A stretch of DNA of 46,751 bases. It comes from Flavobacteriales bacterium. Its GTDB lineage: Bacteria > Bacteroidota > Bacteroidia > Flavobacteriales > Flavobacteriaceae. This document shows, one piece after another, positions 29,273 to 38,281 of this stretch. Below the pieces are notes generated by a model. The model searched no databases. It was not told the DNA's origin and saw only the letters and a list, made by a program, of their open reading frames with translations. The position numbers were made by a program, and so were the translations under genes. The first letter of the stretch is position 1, and the number at the start of each line of letters is the position of its first letter. The stretch spans positions 1 through 46,751 of the forward strand of contig JAGXRF010000063.1 in NCBI GenBank assembly GCA_018335925.1, in the 5' to 3' direction.

Positions 29273-30739
29273 ATGCCTGACTCAACACCAACACCAAATC
29301 AACCAAGTTTACCAGCAAAAGCAGGTAGTGAAATTGGTGAAAGTGGAACACTTATCTACAAGGGTTTCATCACAAGCGAAGAATATAACTACGACCTGAC
29401 GGGAATCCGTGGACTTCAAGCGTATGACATCATGCGACGTAGCGACCCAACGATTCACGCCGTCCTTAGTGTCGTCAAGAACCCTATTATTGGTGCTGAC
29501 CATGACATTGAGGCGGCTGACGATGAGAGTGACATCAATGAGGAGATTGCCCGTTTCGTGAAGCGTGAGTTACTCCACCGAAACATTACCTGGCCTGACT
29601 TTGTACGTGAAGGTGCGACATCATTTGAGTTTGGCCACGCTGTCTTCGAGATTGTATTTGAACTGACTACTTTTGAAGGTAAGCCACGTATCGGCCTGAA
29701 GAAACTCGCCTTCCGTAAACAACGAACTATTGAAGCGTGGGCAACGCTAGATAGTAAACCAGGAATCACTCAAAATATCGTCAACGTCGGGACTGGTAAG
29801 CCAGCTCGTGTCAGCATTCCACGCATGAAGCTCATCATTATCACCAACGAACGTGAAGGTGATAACCTTGCTGGTATTTCAATGCTCCGTTCTGCCTACA
29901 AGCCATGGAAGATTAAAGACGCTCTCGAACTTATGAACGCTATTGCCCTTGAGCGAATGTCTGTTGGTATTCCGATTCTGCGAAAGACCAACACGAACAG
30001 CACTGTGTCTGAACCTGAACTCGACCGAGCCAGGAACTCACTCCGACAAATGCGAGCAAACGAAGAAGCCTACCTCGAACTTCCAGAAGGTGTCGATGTT
30101 GAAATGCTTGATATGCAAGCTCAAAGCACCAAAGAAGTGCTGCCTACTATCGAACACCTTAACACCCAGATTGCTCTATCTGCACTGGCTCAGTTCCTTA
30201 TGTTAGGTTCTGGCCAATCTGCTGGCGGCTCACGAGCAGTTAGCCAAGACCACACTAGCCTATTCAACAAATCACTTGAAGGTATTGCAAAGAACTTCCA
30301 AAAAGCGATTCAAGATGACCTCATTAAGACACTGGTTGACCTTAACTACAGTAATGTTACCGACTATCCACGATACGTGATTAACGGCATTGCTGATGAT
30401 GATGTCAACATTATCTCGACAGCCGTATCAGCATTGATTAACGCAGGAGCAATTACCGCCAATGCCGAAACCGAGAACCGCCTGCGTAAGCTGGTTGGAC
30501 TGCCTGAACTCAGTGAAAAAGAGATTGCTGAATACGAAGAAAGACACAAGCAGCCTGACACAACCCCAACCGAGGAAAAGAAAGATGACACAAAGCAGAA
30601 AGACGCTCCACAAGATTCTAAAAAGGAATCGGACGACCTCGATAAAGAAGACGCCGAAGAAAAGCAGACAAATGCTTCAATCATTGCAGACGCAAAGTCA
30701 GCGAAAAAGAAACTAATTGACATCATTCTCAGGGATTAA
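29273..30739 (+). CDS. Portal protein (Mu gp29 / DUF935 type)
   Basis: The 488-residue product carries the DUF935 pattern: LQAYDIMRRSDPTIHAVLSVVKNPI at the start, FGHAVFEIVFE, RKQRTIEAW, ITNEREGDNLAGISMLRSAYKPW, ALERMSVGIP, and a C-terminal coiled coil rich in Lys, Glu and Asp. Portals form the dodecameric vertex through which DNA enters. It follows terL by 21 bases. A -10-like TATACT (29254-29259) sits 13 bases before the ATG with no clear ribosome site. Confidence 0.85.
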   Translation: MPDSTPTPNQPSLPAKAGSEIGESGTLIYKGFITSEEYNYDLTGIRGLQAYDIMRRSDPTIHAVLSVVKNPIIGADHDIEAADDESDINEEIARFVKRELLHRNITWPDFVREGATSFEFGHAVFEIVFELTTFEGKPRIGLKKLAFRKQRTIEAWATLDSKPGITQNIVNVGTGKPARVSIPRMKLIIITNEREGDNLAGISMLRSAYKPWKIKDALELMNAIALERMSVGIPILRKTNTNSTVSEPELDRARNSLRQMRANEEAYLELPEGVDVEMLDMQAQSTKEVLPTIEHLNTQIALSALAQFLMLGSGQSAGGSRAVSQDHTSLFNKSLEGIAKNFQKAIQDDLIKTLVDLNYSNVTDYPRYVINGIADDDVNIISTAVSALINAGAITANAETENRLRKLVGLPELSEKEIAEYEERHKQPDTTPTEEKKDDTKQKDAPQDSKKESDDLDKEDAEEKQTNASIIADAKSAKKKLIDIILRD

Positions 30740-30741
30740 CC

Positions 30742-31596
30742 ATGAGCGATACTACTGACCGAGAGGCAATTCAAACCATTGCTCTTATCCGTGCGGCCGA
30801 AGATTGGTCAAAGCAATATCAGCAAGACCCTGAAACTCATGCTGCACTCCTAAAGAACGAAGCCAAATGGACGCTGGCGATGATTCGCTTCTTTAAAAAG
30901 ATGGCCAACGAGATGGATAGGTACATCAGTTGGGGTAATTACCACCTCCAGGTCAACGCCGACTTTAATGTTGATGTCATTGTTCGAGATGAATACCTCG
31001 ACCCTTACTCAGATGACTTCATTAAGATTTCAGTTGAATACGTTGTCGGCATGGTGGTTGCTGGCGCTCAATCAGGCGAGAACCTCTATGGTATTAACCT
31101 TGGGATTGATTCTACCGACGCTATCATTAGGAAACTAAGCCTCGATAGGGTTGCGGCACTAGTTGGTAAGCGAGTTGAACCAGATGGCTCAATCATCGAC
31201 AACCCAAAAGCCGAATACAGTATTACAAAGACCATGCGCCAAGATATTGCTGAATCTATTAAGACCAGCCTAGCGCTGCGTGAAACGAATGAAGAAGCCA
31301 AGGCTCGTATTAACAAGGTCATAAAGAATCCAAAGCGAGCTGAACGGATTGCCCGTACTGAAAGCGTCAATGCTTATCAAACTGGTGTGACTGAGTTCGG
31401 CTTCCAGTCGGGTGCTGTTGGTAAGGTCTGGCAAACAGTTGGTACAACCGATGTCTGTGCTGATTATGCCAAGCTAGGCCCTGTTCCATTCGATTATCTC
31501 TACGGTGATAAACTGCAAGGCCCAACCGCCCACCCAGGGTGTCGTTGTGGTCGCCGTCTTATCTATCAAGCCGAATGGGATAAGCTGAAAAAATAA
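30742..31596 (+). CDS. Minor head / SPP1 gp7-like head morphogenesis protein
   Basis: The 284-residue product ends with the phage head morphogenesis domain: ERIARTESVNAYQTGVTEFGFQSGAVGKVWQTVGTTDVCADYAKLGPVPFD and the terminal HPGCRCGRRLIY. The N-terminal part is helical. Such proteins associate with the portal and early DNA ejection in SPP1-type phages. The gene follows the portal by two bases. Confidence 0.8.
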   Translation: MSDTTDREAIQTIALIRAAEDWSKQYQQDPETHAALLKNEAKWTLAMIRFFKKMANEMDRYISWGNYHLQVNADFNVDVIVRDEYLDPYSDDFIKISVEYVVGMVVAGAQSGENLYGINLGIDSTDAIIRKLSLDRVAALVGKRVEPDGSIIDNPKAEYSITKTMRQDIAESIKTSLALRETNEEAKARINKVIKNPKRAERIARTESVNAYQTGVTEFGFQSGAVGKVWQTVGTTDVCADYAKLGPVPFDYLYGDKLQGPTAHPGCRCGRRLIYQAEWDKLKK

Positions 31597-31601
31597 CCCT
31601 A

Positions 31602-31631
31602 TTTACAAACTAATCATGCTTATAGCATAAT
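31602..31631 (+). promoter_or_regulatory. Putative promoter ahead of the protease gene
   Basis: TTTACA (31602-31607) and CATAAT (31626-31631) are 18 bp apart, and the protease ATG is nine bases after the -10 box. A GGGG sequence also lies before the ATG, so leaderless and ordinary starts are both possible. Confidence 0.4.
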
Positions 31632-31640
31632 GGGGCTAAT

Positions 31641-32831
31641 ATGCCACAACCTGCGGTCAAAAACACAAAAGAAAAATTCGCTGGAGCGCTTCACACTCTA
31701 CAACCTATTAGGGCTGATTCTAATGATGAATTACCATCTGAAATCATGCTTGTTAAGTCTGGAACATGGCCTAACTCTGTAAAGGGTGCGCTCAAGATTA
31801 CCAAAGCCGACCTTGAAGAAATGAAAGCTAATTTCGACAATGGTGTTGGCCGTGCTGGTGGAGGCTCTATTGGCCTCCCTATTGATTTCTCACACAATGA
31901 GTGGGCAGAAGCCGCTGGTTGGATTGAGGAAGTCGAAGTACGAGGCAACGCACTCTGGGCAACTAAGCTTGAGTGGTCTGATGTAGGCCGCACAGCTATC
32001 CTTGGTAAACGATTCAAATGTCTTAGCCCATCATTCTACCCAAGCGACCGTGGCGGCTATGTAGACCCTGAAGATTATGATTCTGAAGCAAAACCGAACA
32101 CCTTAGTCGGCGCTGCCCTAACGAACATTCCGTTCTTTAAGGGACTCACCGCTGTTAAGGCTGATAAGTTTGCTGAAGATGATAATGATGATAATATGTT
32201 ATTCATTAGCGATATTAAAAATGAAAAGGATTTAAAGATGTCAAAAACACTCGATGAAGTTCGCATTCTTGAGGCTTCAGCCTTGGAAGCTGACGACAAA
32301 GCACTTCTTGAAGCACACAAAGATGAGCTATCACAAGAAGAAAAAGTTAAGTTTGGTTTCACTACTGCCCCAGTAGAAGCTGACCAATTTAGCGCTGAAG
32401 ACCGACAGGTACTAGCCGACATTCGTGACGGTAAGAAAGTTGTCATGAGCAAAGAAGATGTAGACGCACTCAATGCTAAGGTTGAATCAAGTGCTGAAGC
32501 TACTAAAGCTTTGACCCGTGCAGCAATCGAACAAGAAATTACTGACAAGCACATCGCTCGTGGTGCTATCAAGGCCGACCAACTCGAACGATGGGCAACA
32601 TTAATTGAAGCCGACGAAGCTAACAAAGAGCTTCTTGAAAATCTCCCAGACAACAAATTAGTTGCTGACGAGAACGAAATCGGTGACGAAGGCAAAGACA
32701 AGGTTGACGCTGCAGTTGAACTGCAAGAAAAGACTGTTGAAGTCATGAAGATTGCAGCCTCAGCTGGCACAAAGTTGACTTATGCCGAAGCAAAGAAACA
32801 AGCACAAGAAGCTCTAAAGGAGGGCAAATAA
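31641..32831 (+). CDS. Head maturation protease with C-terminal scaffold (Mu I-type)
   Basis: The N-terminal 180 residues of this 396-residue protein match the Mu gpI-type protease: LPIDFSHNEWAEAAGWIEEVEVRGNALWATKLEW, FKCLSPSFYP and NTLVGAALTNIPF, where His and Ser act in the catalytic core. Residues about 200-396 are helical, acidic and Ala-rich, as in scaffolds. An in-frame ATG at 32238 with its own ribosome site suggests the scaffold is also made alone. It lies between the minor head and capsid genes. The protease removes the scaffold during maturation. Confidence 0.8.
   Translation: MPQPAVKNTKEKFAGALHTLQPIRADSNDELPSEIMLVKSGTWPNSVKGALKITKADLEEMKANFDNGVGRAGGGSIGLPIDFSHNEWAEAAGWIEEVEVRGNALWATKLEWSDVGRTAILGKRFKCLSPSFYPSDRGGYVDPEDYDSEAKPNTLVGAALTNIPFFKGLTAVKADKFAEDDNDDNMLFISDIKNEKDLKMSKTLDEVRILEASALEADDKALLEAHKDELSQEEKVKFGFTTAPVEADQFSAEDRQVLADIRDGKKVVMSKEDVDALNAKVESSAEATKALTRAAIEQEITDKHIARGAIKADQLERWATLIEADEANKELLENLPDNKLVADENEIGDEGKDKVDAAVELQEKTVEVMKIAASAGTKLTYAEAKKQAQEALKEGK
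32238..32831 (+). CDS. Nested scaffold protein from internal start
   Basis: The in-frame ATG at residue 200 of the protease gene has AAAAGGA seven bases before it (32224-32230). It would yield a 197-residue scaffold alone, as Mu gpZ is made from within gpI. The internal sequence begins MSKTLDEVRILEASALEADD and is helical throughout. No independent proof of translation. Confidence 0.55.
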   Translation: MSKTLDEVRILEASALEADDKALLEAHKDELSQEEKVKFGFTTAPVEADQFSAEDRQVLADIRDGKKVVMSKEDVDALNAKVESSAEATKALTRAAIEQEITDKHIARGAIKADQLERWATLIEADEANKELLENLPDNKLVADENEIGDEGKDKVDAAVELQEKTVEVMKIAASAGTKLTYAEAKKQAQEALKEGK

Positions 32832-32832
32832 A

Positions 32833-33204
32833 ATGTACCAACCAGGTGATGAATATTCAGCATTAACCGCAGCAGACCTATCAGAAAAGCAATATCACGT
32901 TGCTAAAACTGACGCAACAGGTAAGCTCGTTCTTGCAACCGCAGCAACCGATGACATTATCGGTGTTATCAATGATGGTGGCCGTGTCGCAGGTGATACC
33001 GCAACCGTTCAACTTATCAATGGCTCAGGTACATTTAAGGTCAAGGCTGGTGGCACGATTGCCAAGGGCGCTTACTTAACTACCGACGCAAGTGGTCAAG
33101 CAGTCGCAACAACCACAGCTGGCAACCGAGTATTTGGTCGAGCAGTACGAGCCGCTGTCGCAGGCGACATCGTTGAATATATTAAGTACAACGAACTTGT
33201 TTAA
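32833..33204 (+). CDS. Capsid decoration protein (DUF2190-like)
   Basis: The small beta-rich 123-residue product has the DUF2190 repeat features: KTDATGKLVLATAATDDIIGVINDGG and GTIAKGAYLTTDASGQAVATTTAGNRVFGRAV. These act as cement or decoration proteins on the capsid surface. The gene lies directly between scaffold and major capsid, as is typical. Confidence 0.75.
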   Translation: MYQPGDEYSALTAADLSEKQYHVAKTDATGKLVLATAATDDIIGVINDGGRVAGDTATVQLINGSGTFKVKAGGTIAKGAYLTTDASGQAVATTTAGNRVFGRAVRAAVAGDIVEYIKYNELV

Positions 33205-33236
33205 TAATTAAAGAATAAACACGAGGAATAAAAGAA

Positions 33237-34172
33237 ATGTCACAACCAGCATATATTGACCAACACTTGACGGGTATCTCAAATGCCTTCATGAACGATG
33301 ACGAAGACTTCATCGCAGAACGAGTGTTCCCAGTCGTTAAAGTACCAAAAAAGACCTTTAAGGTTGCAGGATACACCAAGGAAAGCTTGCGAATTCCTAG
33401 CTCATCTGTTCGTACAGGTGAAGCTAAGGCTCGCCGTGTTAGCCTTGGTCGTACTGAAGACGACTACGGCCCACTGCACGAACACTCACTGAGTGACTTC
33501 GTGACTCACGACGACATGACCATGACTGACGACCCATACGACGCTTTGGGTGACGCAGTTGAGAACATCATGCAAAAACTTATGTTGATTGATGAGAAAG
33601 ACCTTGCAACAACCTTGCAAAACACTTCAATCATCACCAACAACGTGACTCTTGCTGGTACTGACCAGTGGAGCGACTACACCAACTCAACACCATTTGA
33701 AGACATCAAGACTGCTGCTATCGCCATGAAAGCCAGCACATTGAAGATTCCTAACACCCTGATTACCTCATGGGAAGCATGGATTCAGATGGTTGACCAC
33801 CCTGACTTCCTCGACCGTATCAAGTGGAGTCAAACTGGTGTCATGACCGAGGCTGACTTCATTAAGTTGTTTGCTCCTTATGGCATTAAGAATGTCATCA
33901 TCGGTAAAGTCTCAGAGAACACTGCTGTAGAAGGTCAGACCGACTCACTCAGCGCTGTCTGGGGTAAGAACGTCTGGTTGGCTTACATTACTGACAAGCC
34001 AGGCCGCAAGACAATCAACGGTGGTTACAAGTTCGTCCTTGAAGAAGGCCGTGAAGCTACCCGTGAAGCATTCAACAACCCACGTGGTGAAGAAGTCCTT
34101 GTCCGTGACTACTACGACTACGAACTGTTGAACGCTGACTGCTTCTACCTCATTAAAAACGTAGTTGCGTAG
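33237..34172 (+). CDS. Major capsid protein (HK97 fold)
   Basis: The 311-residue protein matches Mu-like and related major heads: an N-terminus MSQPAYIDQHLTGISNAFMN, IAERVFPVVKVPKKTFKVAGYTKES, a helical spine with ENIMQKLMLIDEKDLA, and WGKNVWLAYITDKPG with a C-terminal EEVLVRDYYDYELLNADCFYLIKNVV. It would form the icosahedral shell. AGGAATAAAAG lies before the start. No insertion domain was seen. Confidence 0.85.
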   Translation: MSQPAYIDQHLTGISNAFMNDDEDFIAERVFPVVKVPKKTFKVAGYTKESLRIPSSSVRTGEAKARRVSLGRTEDDYGPLHEHSLSDFVTHDDMTMTDDPYDALGDAVENIMQKLMLIDEKDLATTLQNTSIITNNVTLAGTDQWSDYTNSTPFEDIKTAAIAMKASTLKIPNTLITSWEAWIQMVDHPDFLDRIKWSQTGVMTEADFIKLFAPYGIKNVIIGKVSENTAVEGQTDSLSAVWGKNVWLAYITDKPGRKTINGGYKFVLEEGREATREAFNNPRGEEVLVRDYYDYELLNADCFYLIKNVVA

Positions 34173-34182
34173 GAGTATCAAA

Positions 34183-34536
34183 ATGACTCAAGTTAGATTT
34201 ACTGCTAACCTGAAGCGCAACGGTGTACGTTTTAACATCGGAGATGTTGTACCTGTCGAAACAGAAGACGCCCTCAAAGAGCTTTTAGCTCTTGGGGTCG
34301 TCGAAGTTGTTGACGGTAATGCCCCAGTAGTTACAGAGCCAGCTGTGGTTGAAACCACTCCTCAAGCTCCTGAAGCAACTACGACTGAGGAGACAGTCAC
34401 CCCTGTCCCTTTAGATGGGCAAACCCCACCAAGCACTTCAGAAGTGCCTACTCAGCCATCAGAGCCAAACTCCGACGGCGAGCCATCACCTGAGCAAATC
34501 GCTCAAGATATTGCCCAGGACGTTGCAGATATTTAA
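34183..34536 (+). CDS. DUF7210-like head-associated protein
   Basis: The start at 34183 has TAGGAG seven bases upstream; an upstream frame from 34165 lacks support. The first 45 residues (FTANLKRNGVRFNIGDVVPVETEDALKELLALGVVEV) match the small DUF7210 / FluMu gp35-type domain found beside Mu-like heads. The rest is a low-complexity Thr/Pro/Glu tail. It may be a connector or accessory head protein. Confidence 0.55.
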   Translation: MTQVRFTANLKRNGVRFNIGDVVPVETEDALKELLALGVVEVVDGNAPVVTEPAVVETTPQAPEATTTEETVTPVPLDGQTPPSTSEVPTQPSEPNSDGEPSPEQIAQDIAQDVADI

Positions 34537-34548
34537 ATAAGCAAGAAA

Positions 34549-34587
34549 GGAGCAGGTCAAAGACAGTAATGTTATAGCGCCTGCTCC
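34549..34587 (+). other. Hairpin after the head genes
   Basis: GGAGCAGG (34549-34556) and CCTGCTCC (34580-34587) form a perfect 8-bp stem around a 23-base loop. No T-run follows. It may reduce read-through or stabilise the upstream capsid mRNA. Confidence 0.45.
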
Positions 34588-34607
34588 TCATGCTTTAAAG
34601 AACTTAT

Positions 34608-34784
34608 ATGACAGATATCCCAGCACACGAAACAACATCAGACATCAAGAAATTGAGTGGATTTAACGATGGACAAGAGATTGTCTGCGAGGGCGTTAAA
34701 TACATTATTAAAGGTGATTTTGATTCTGAAGGTAAGCTTATTGGCTGGCATAAAGAACTGGTAACACCAGACGAGGAAATATAA
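34608..34784 (+). CDS. 58-residue hypothetical protein
   Basis: The frame starts after the 34549 hairpin and ends 5 bases before the next gene. The product (MTDIPAHETT...) appears to be a small beta-rich domain (IVCEGVKYIIKGDFD). The ribosome site is weak (AAAG). Head completion is likely from the context, with no proof. Confidence 0.45.
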   Translation: MTDIPAHETTSDIKKLSGFNDGQEIVCEGVKYIIKGDFDSEGKLIGWHKELVTPDEEI

Positions 34785-34788
34785 AAAC

Positions 34789-35292
34789 ATGGCTTCAACA
34801 CAAACATGGAGTGAATTTAACGGTGCTGGTGCTACCGAAACAACTGGCCGCACCGAAGCTAACTGGAAACGAGTCGATGACTCAACGACTGCTTATACAG
34901 CCAGTCCTATTAACAGTTCTCTGAACCAAAACTCTATGCCAAAGATTCAGGCCATCAAGTTTGCTGGTACGTGGAACTCTCTGAGCGCTCTCACGTACAA
35001 GATTGATAACAATGCACCTGCTACTGGTCTTTCTATCGTCGGAGCTGTCCTAGCCGCTTACGTGCAGCCTGCAACGACTGCAACAGGCGACCCAGCCATG
35101 AGTACAACTGGTCTTGCTGCCAACTTTAACAACAGCTCGACACCATTCGGTGCTGGTACAAGCTCGACAACTGCTGGAGGCACTATGTTTGCTCAAGCTC
35201 TGCGAACACAGCTTCAGACAACATCTAGCTATGCTGGCGGCCCAGGAGCAATTGCAGGTCGTACAATTACCGCAACCTGGACAGAGAGTTAA
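34789..35292 (+). CDS. Hypothetical structural protein (167 aa)
   Basis: The 167-residue protein is rich in Thr, Ala, Gly and Ser and likely beta-rich. It has no recognised domain. It lies between capsid and connector genes and is followed by the fibre-like gene, so a head-surface or fibre-linked role is plausible. AGGAAAT before the ATG. Confidence 0.55.
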   Translation: MASTQTWSEFNGAGATETTGRTEANWKRVDDSTTAYTASPINSSLNQNSMPKIQAIKFAGTWNSLSALTYKIDNNAPATGLSIVGAVLAAYVQPATTATGDPAMSTTGLAANFNNSSTPFGAGTSSTTAGGTMFAQALRTQLQTTSSYAGGPGAIAGRTITATWTES

Positions 35293-35302
35293 GGTCTAAA
35301 TC

Positions 35303-36670
35303 ATGACGACTGCATTCAAGCAAGTCAAGAACGGAAGCAAGTCAACCTTGCTTTCTTCGATTGATGATACTGTCACAACACTTGAAATTCAGCCAGGAGA
35401 CGCAGGCAACCGCTTCCCTACTGTCGGCACATTTTGGGTAACGATATGGGACAAAGAAACTTATCCAGACCCACGTGATGACCCGAATGCTGAAACTGTC
35501 CTTGTGACCTCTGTTAGCGTCGATGTATTTACGATTGAACGTGGCCAAGTGCTGACGACGCCATCTCCTCATACAGCTGGCGACGCAGTTGAGTGTCTTC
35601 TGGTTGATGAACAGATTGCTGAACTTCAAAACGCAATCAACACTGCTGAATCAGATATTGATACCCTTGAGAGCAGTATTACCGCTCTAGCTCCTGTTGC
35701 TTCGAGTGGTTCATATAACGACCTAACGGATACACCTGCACCTGGCGGTAGTCCAACATGGGGTGAGATTGGTGGCACTTTATCATCTCAAGCTGACCTG
35801 CAGTCTGCACTTGACGCAAAAGCTGACCAATCTTCACTAGCGCCAATCGCAACTAGCGGTGCATATGCAGACCTTACAGGAACACCGACAGTTCCCACCA
35901 GCTTTGACGAGCTTGCTGATGGTACTACCAACAAAGCATTCACCGATACTGAAAAGACGAAACTTGCAGGTGTTGAAGCTGGGGCTGACGTAACCGACAA
36001 TGCCAATGTTGACGCCGCTGGTGCTGTTATGAACGCTGACACATCTACCGCAGCTATGAGCTTTGTTGTTGATGAAGACGATATGGTTTCTAACTCTCCA
36101 ACCAAAATTCCTACTCAGCAATCTGTTAAAAACTACGTTGATACAGCCGTGGCTGGAGGAGGCGGTGGTGGCGGCGGAATGTGGGAAAAGATACTCGACT
36201 ACACGTTTGTATCTAATACATTCAACTACGATGTTACTGGCCTAGATTTAGACGCAGATTTCATGTATAGAGTCGTGTTTCACCTTACTAACCCTACCTA
36301 CACTAATGGTTGGAACTTGAAGTTAAACAACGACGGCACAACTTCAAACTATAAGACAAACTACACCCGACTCCAATCAAATGCAATTACTGGTTCAAAC
36401 GGAGCATATTACCGCTTAGGTCTTGGTATTGGCGGAACAATGAACCCTGGCGATGACCTATACGTTGACCTGATTATCACAAAACGTGCTGGCGAACCTA
36501 CTAGAATGTATACAGTTGGGCTTGACAATAACCTTTCCACCCTTAATACGGCGAGCGCACTTTGGAATTCGGTATACACACCAACAACGAACATTACAAG
36601 CTTCCGACTTGAAGCAAGTGACTGGGACATCTATGCTGGTTCACGAATTATAGTTTATAAGCTGGTTTAA
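35303..36670 (+). CDS. Fibre-like structural protein (head or tail fibre)
   Basis: The 455-residue product has a beta-rich N-terminus (residues 1-105), a helical coiled-coil linker (EQIAELQNAINTAESDIDTLESSI), repeats of the YNDLTDTPA / YADLTGTPT kind with NKAFTDTEKTKLAGVEAGA typical of phage fibre shafts, an eight-glycine run near residue 290, and a beta-sandwich C-terminus of about 155 residues likely to bind a sugar. Position within head-completion genes, away from the tail-tip fibre, suggests a head-attached fibre, though this is inference. Confidence 0.6.
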   Translation: MTTAFKQVKNGSKSTLLSSIDDTVTTLEIQPGDAGNRFPTVGTFWVTIWDKETYPDPRDDPNAETVLVTSVSVDVFTIERGQVLTTPSPHTAGDAVECLLVDEQIAELQNAINTAESDIDTLESSITALAPVASSGSYNDLTDTPAPGGSPTWGEIGGTLSSQADLQSALDAKADQSSLAPIATSGAYADLTGTPTVPTSFDELADGTTNKAFTDTEKTKLAGVEAGADVTDNANVDAAGAVMNADTSTAAMSFVVDEDDMVSNSPTKIPTQQSVKNYVDTAVAGGGGGGGGMWEKILDYTFVSNTFNYDVTGLDLDADFMYRVVFHLTNPTYTNGWNLKLNNDGTTSNYKTNYTRLQSNAITGSNGAYYRLGLGIGGTMNPGDDLYVDLIITKRAGEPTRMYTVGLDNNLSTLNTASALWNSVYTPTTNITSFRLEASDWDIYAGSRIIVYKLV

Positions 36671-36673
36671 AAT

Positions 36674-37045
36674 ATGAATTTACCAATACCACTCGACTCA
36701 TCAATCAGGGCTGAATATGCAGACGGCTTTATTATTGATGAAACCGCTCTGTTAGACCGCTCACCCTACAACCAAGATGAGAACGTCTTTCGAGCCATAC
36801 TAAATAAAGCTCCTGAAGAAGAACATGGCGCTCTGGTAAAGCTCACCACCTTCTTTAGAGACCATATGTACACAATCGACTGGACTAAAGTTCCTGAAGG
36901 TTCTCGACCCATCAGGTTTAGACACGGCTTCTCAACCACCGACATGGGCGGTAATGTGATTGCTTCTGGCTGGAGTGGGGTTGATTTTGGCTACCAATAC
37001 ACAAAGGAAGGTCGCAACTACGAGTTCAAGAAGGAGATTAGGTAA
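36674..37045 (+). CDS. Hypothetical protein in head-completion region (123 aa)
   Basis: The 123-residue product is soluble and beta-rich in its second half (IRFRHGFSTTDMGGNVIASGW). No family was recognised. It overlaps the next gene by one base (TAATG). Confidence 0.55.
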   Translation: MNLPIPLDSSIRAEYADGFIIDETALLDRSPYNQDENVFRAILNKAPEEEHGALVKLTTFFRDHMYTIDWTKVPEGSRPIRFRHGFSTTDMGGNVIASGWSGVDFGYQYTKEGRNYEFKKEIR

Positions 37046-37302
37046 TGTTTGGCTTTGGCTATCTTCAGTCCAGCTACAATGGGCTACCGACTCTTATCAA
37101 CGAGGTTCAAAGAGAGGCGATACAGACTGCCGTTGCACAGATTTCGGTCGTGTTGACGGCCACACAGACCGCCTCAGCATACGTTGAGGCTCGCCAAACC
37201 GTCGGTAAACCAATTACCCTCTCCAGTTCAACCGACAGAAGCGCCATAAGTCTTGATAATCCTGAACGCCTGAGTGGAAACACAAACAATATAGTAATAT
37301 AG
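37045..37302 (+). CDS. Hypothetical protein in head-completion region (85 aa)
   Basis: The 85-residue product has one central helix (NEVQREAIQTAVAQISVVLTATQTASAYVEARQ) and a polar C-terminus. No domain recognised. It is coupled to the preceding gene. A small head or connector protein is the most likely role. Confidence 0.5.
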   Translation: MFGFGYLQSSYNGLPTLINEVQREAIQTAVAQISVVLTATQTASAYVEARQTVGKPITLSSSTDRSAISLDNPERLSGNTNNIVI

Positions 37303-37312
37303 GAACAAAGCT

Positions 37313-38281
37313 ATGATTCAAACAGTAAACATACCGAATTACAACGATAATAATATCCTCCAGCAAACGGTGCTTACTGATGATGTGGTCGCTGGAGCTA
37401 CCAACCTTCCAGTCCAAAATACATCTGGATTTGACGTCGGGTTTATCGCCATTGGCACACCTGGCGCTGAAGGCACAGAAATCCGCAGCGTATCTGCTGT
37501 TGCTAGTACAGTGGCGCTCACTATTAACGCTCTGTCACTCTCACACAAGCAACCTTCAATGGTTCAACGGCTCTTTGGTAATCAAGTTAAGCTATATCGT
37601 GCGCCTAACGTCGATGGCACTCAGCCAACAGATGACCAATTTGTAGTGGTCGGTAGTCCTTTTGACATCAAGGCTGATAGCGGCACTACCCCAACCGAAG
37701 ACCCAACTGGCGGTTCTGACTACTGGTATAAATATACTTACTACAACTCAGTGACTCTTGAAGAAACCGACCTCTCACAAAGCAACTCTGCACGTGGTGG
37801 TGGGGTTAATAACTACGCTTCACTCGCCGCTATTCGCCAAGAGGCTGGATTCAATGGCGCTCGCTATATTACCGACCAACTGATTGATGAGAAGCGCCAA
37901 GCTGCTCAGTCAAAGATTAACGGTATGCTTGTCGGTGTCTATACGATTCCATTTACCGCTCCAATCAACCCATTTATTTCAGACATCACCATTCGCCTGG
38001 CCGCTGGATACCTATTACAGTCACAATATAAATATCAATCACAGCGTAAGCTCGACGCTGACGCCAAAGTAAGCGCCGCTTTAGCAGACCTTAAATCACT
38101 TGCCACTAAACAAGTTACCCTGACCGACGAGAACGGTGCTAGTACGTCCCTAGAGGGTTCTGCTGGTGGTTTTAGCGGTTGGCCAAACGAAGATACTGCT
38201 GGAACGTCACGTGACCAAGGTGGTGCTGGACGACAGTTCCGCATGGGTTCAATTAATGGCTACCGTGAAAGGCAATTCTAG
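37313..38281 (+). CDS. Head-tail connector, gp36/DUF1320-like C-terminus
   Basis: The C-terminal part of this 322-residue protein (residues about 160-250) resembles the Mu gp36 / DUF1320 connector: NYASLAAIRQEAGF, then DEKRQAAQSKINGMLVGVYTIPF and DITIRLAAGYLLQSQ. The first 150 residues form an additional beta-rich domain. The far C-terminus is Gly-rich. Connectors close the portal after packaging. It is followed by the completion protein. Confidence 0.65.
   Translation: MIQTVNIPNYNDNNILQQTVLTDDVVAGATNLPVQNTSGFDVGFIAIGTPGAEGTEIRSVSAVASTVALTINALSLSHKQPSMVQRLFGNQVKLYRAPNVDGTQPTDDQFVVVGSPFDIKADSGTTPTEDPTGGSDYWYKYTYYNSVTLEETDLSQSNSARGGGVNNYASLAAIRQEAGFNGARYITDQLIDEKRQAAQSKINGMLVGVYTIPFTAPINPFISDITIRLAAGYLLQSQYKYQSQRKLDADAKVSAALADLKSLATKQVTLTDENGASTSLEGSAGGFSGWPNEDTAGTSRDQGGAGRQFRMGSINGYRERQF

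Noticed and set aside
32075..32770. 231-codon minus-strand ORF opposite the protease gene
   Set aside because: Low-complexity Ser/Ala-rich shadow frame of a well-supported gene, with no ribosome site.
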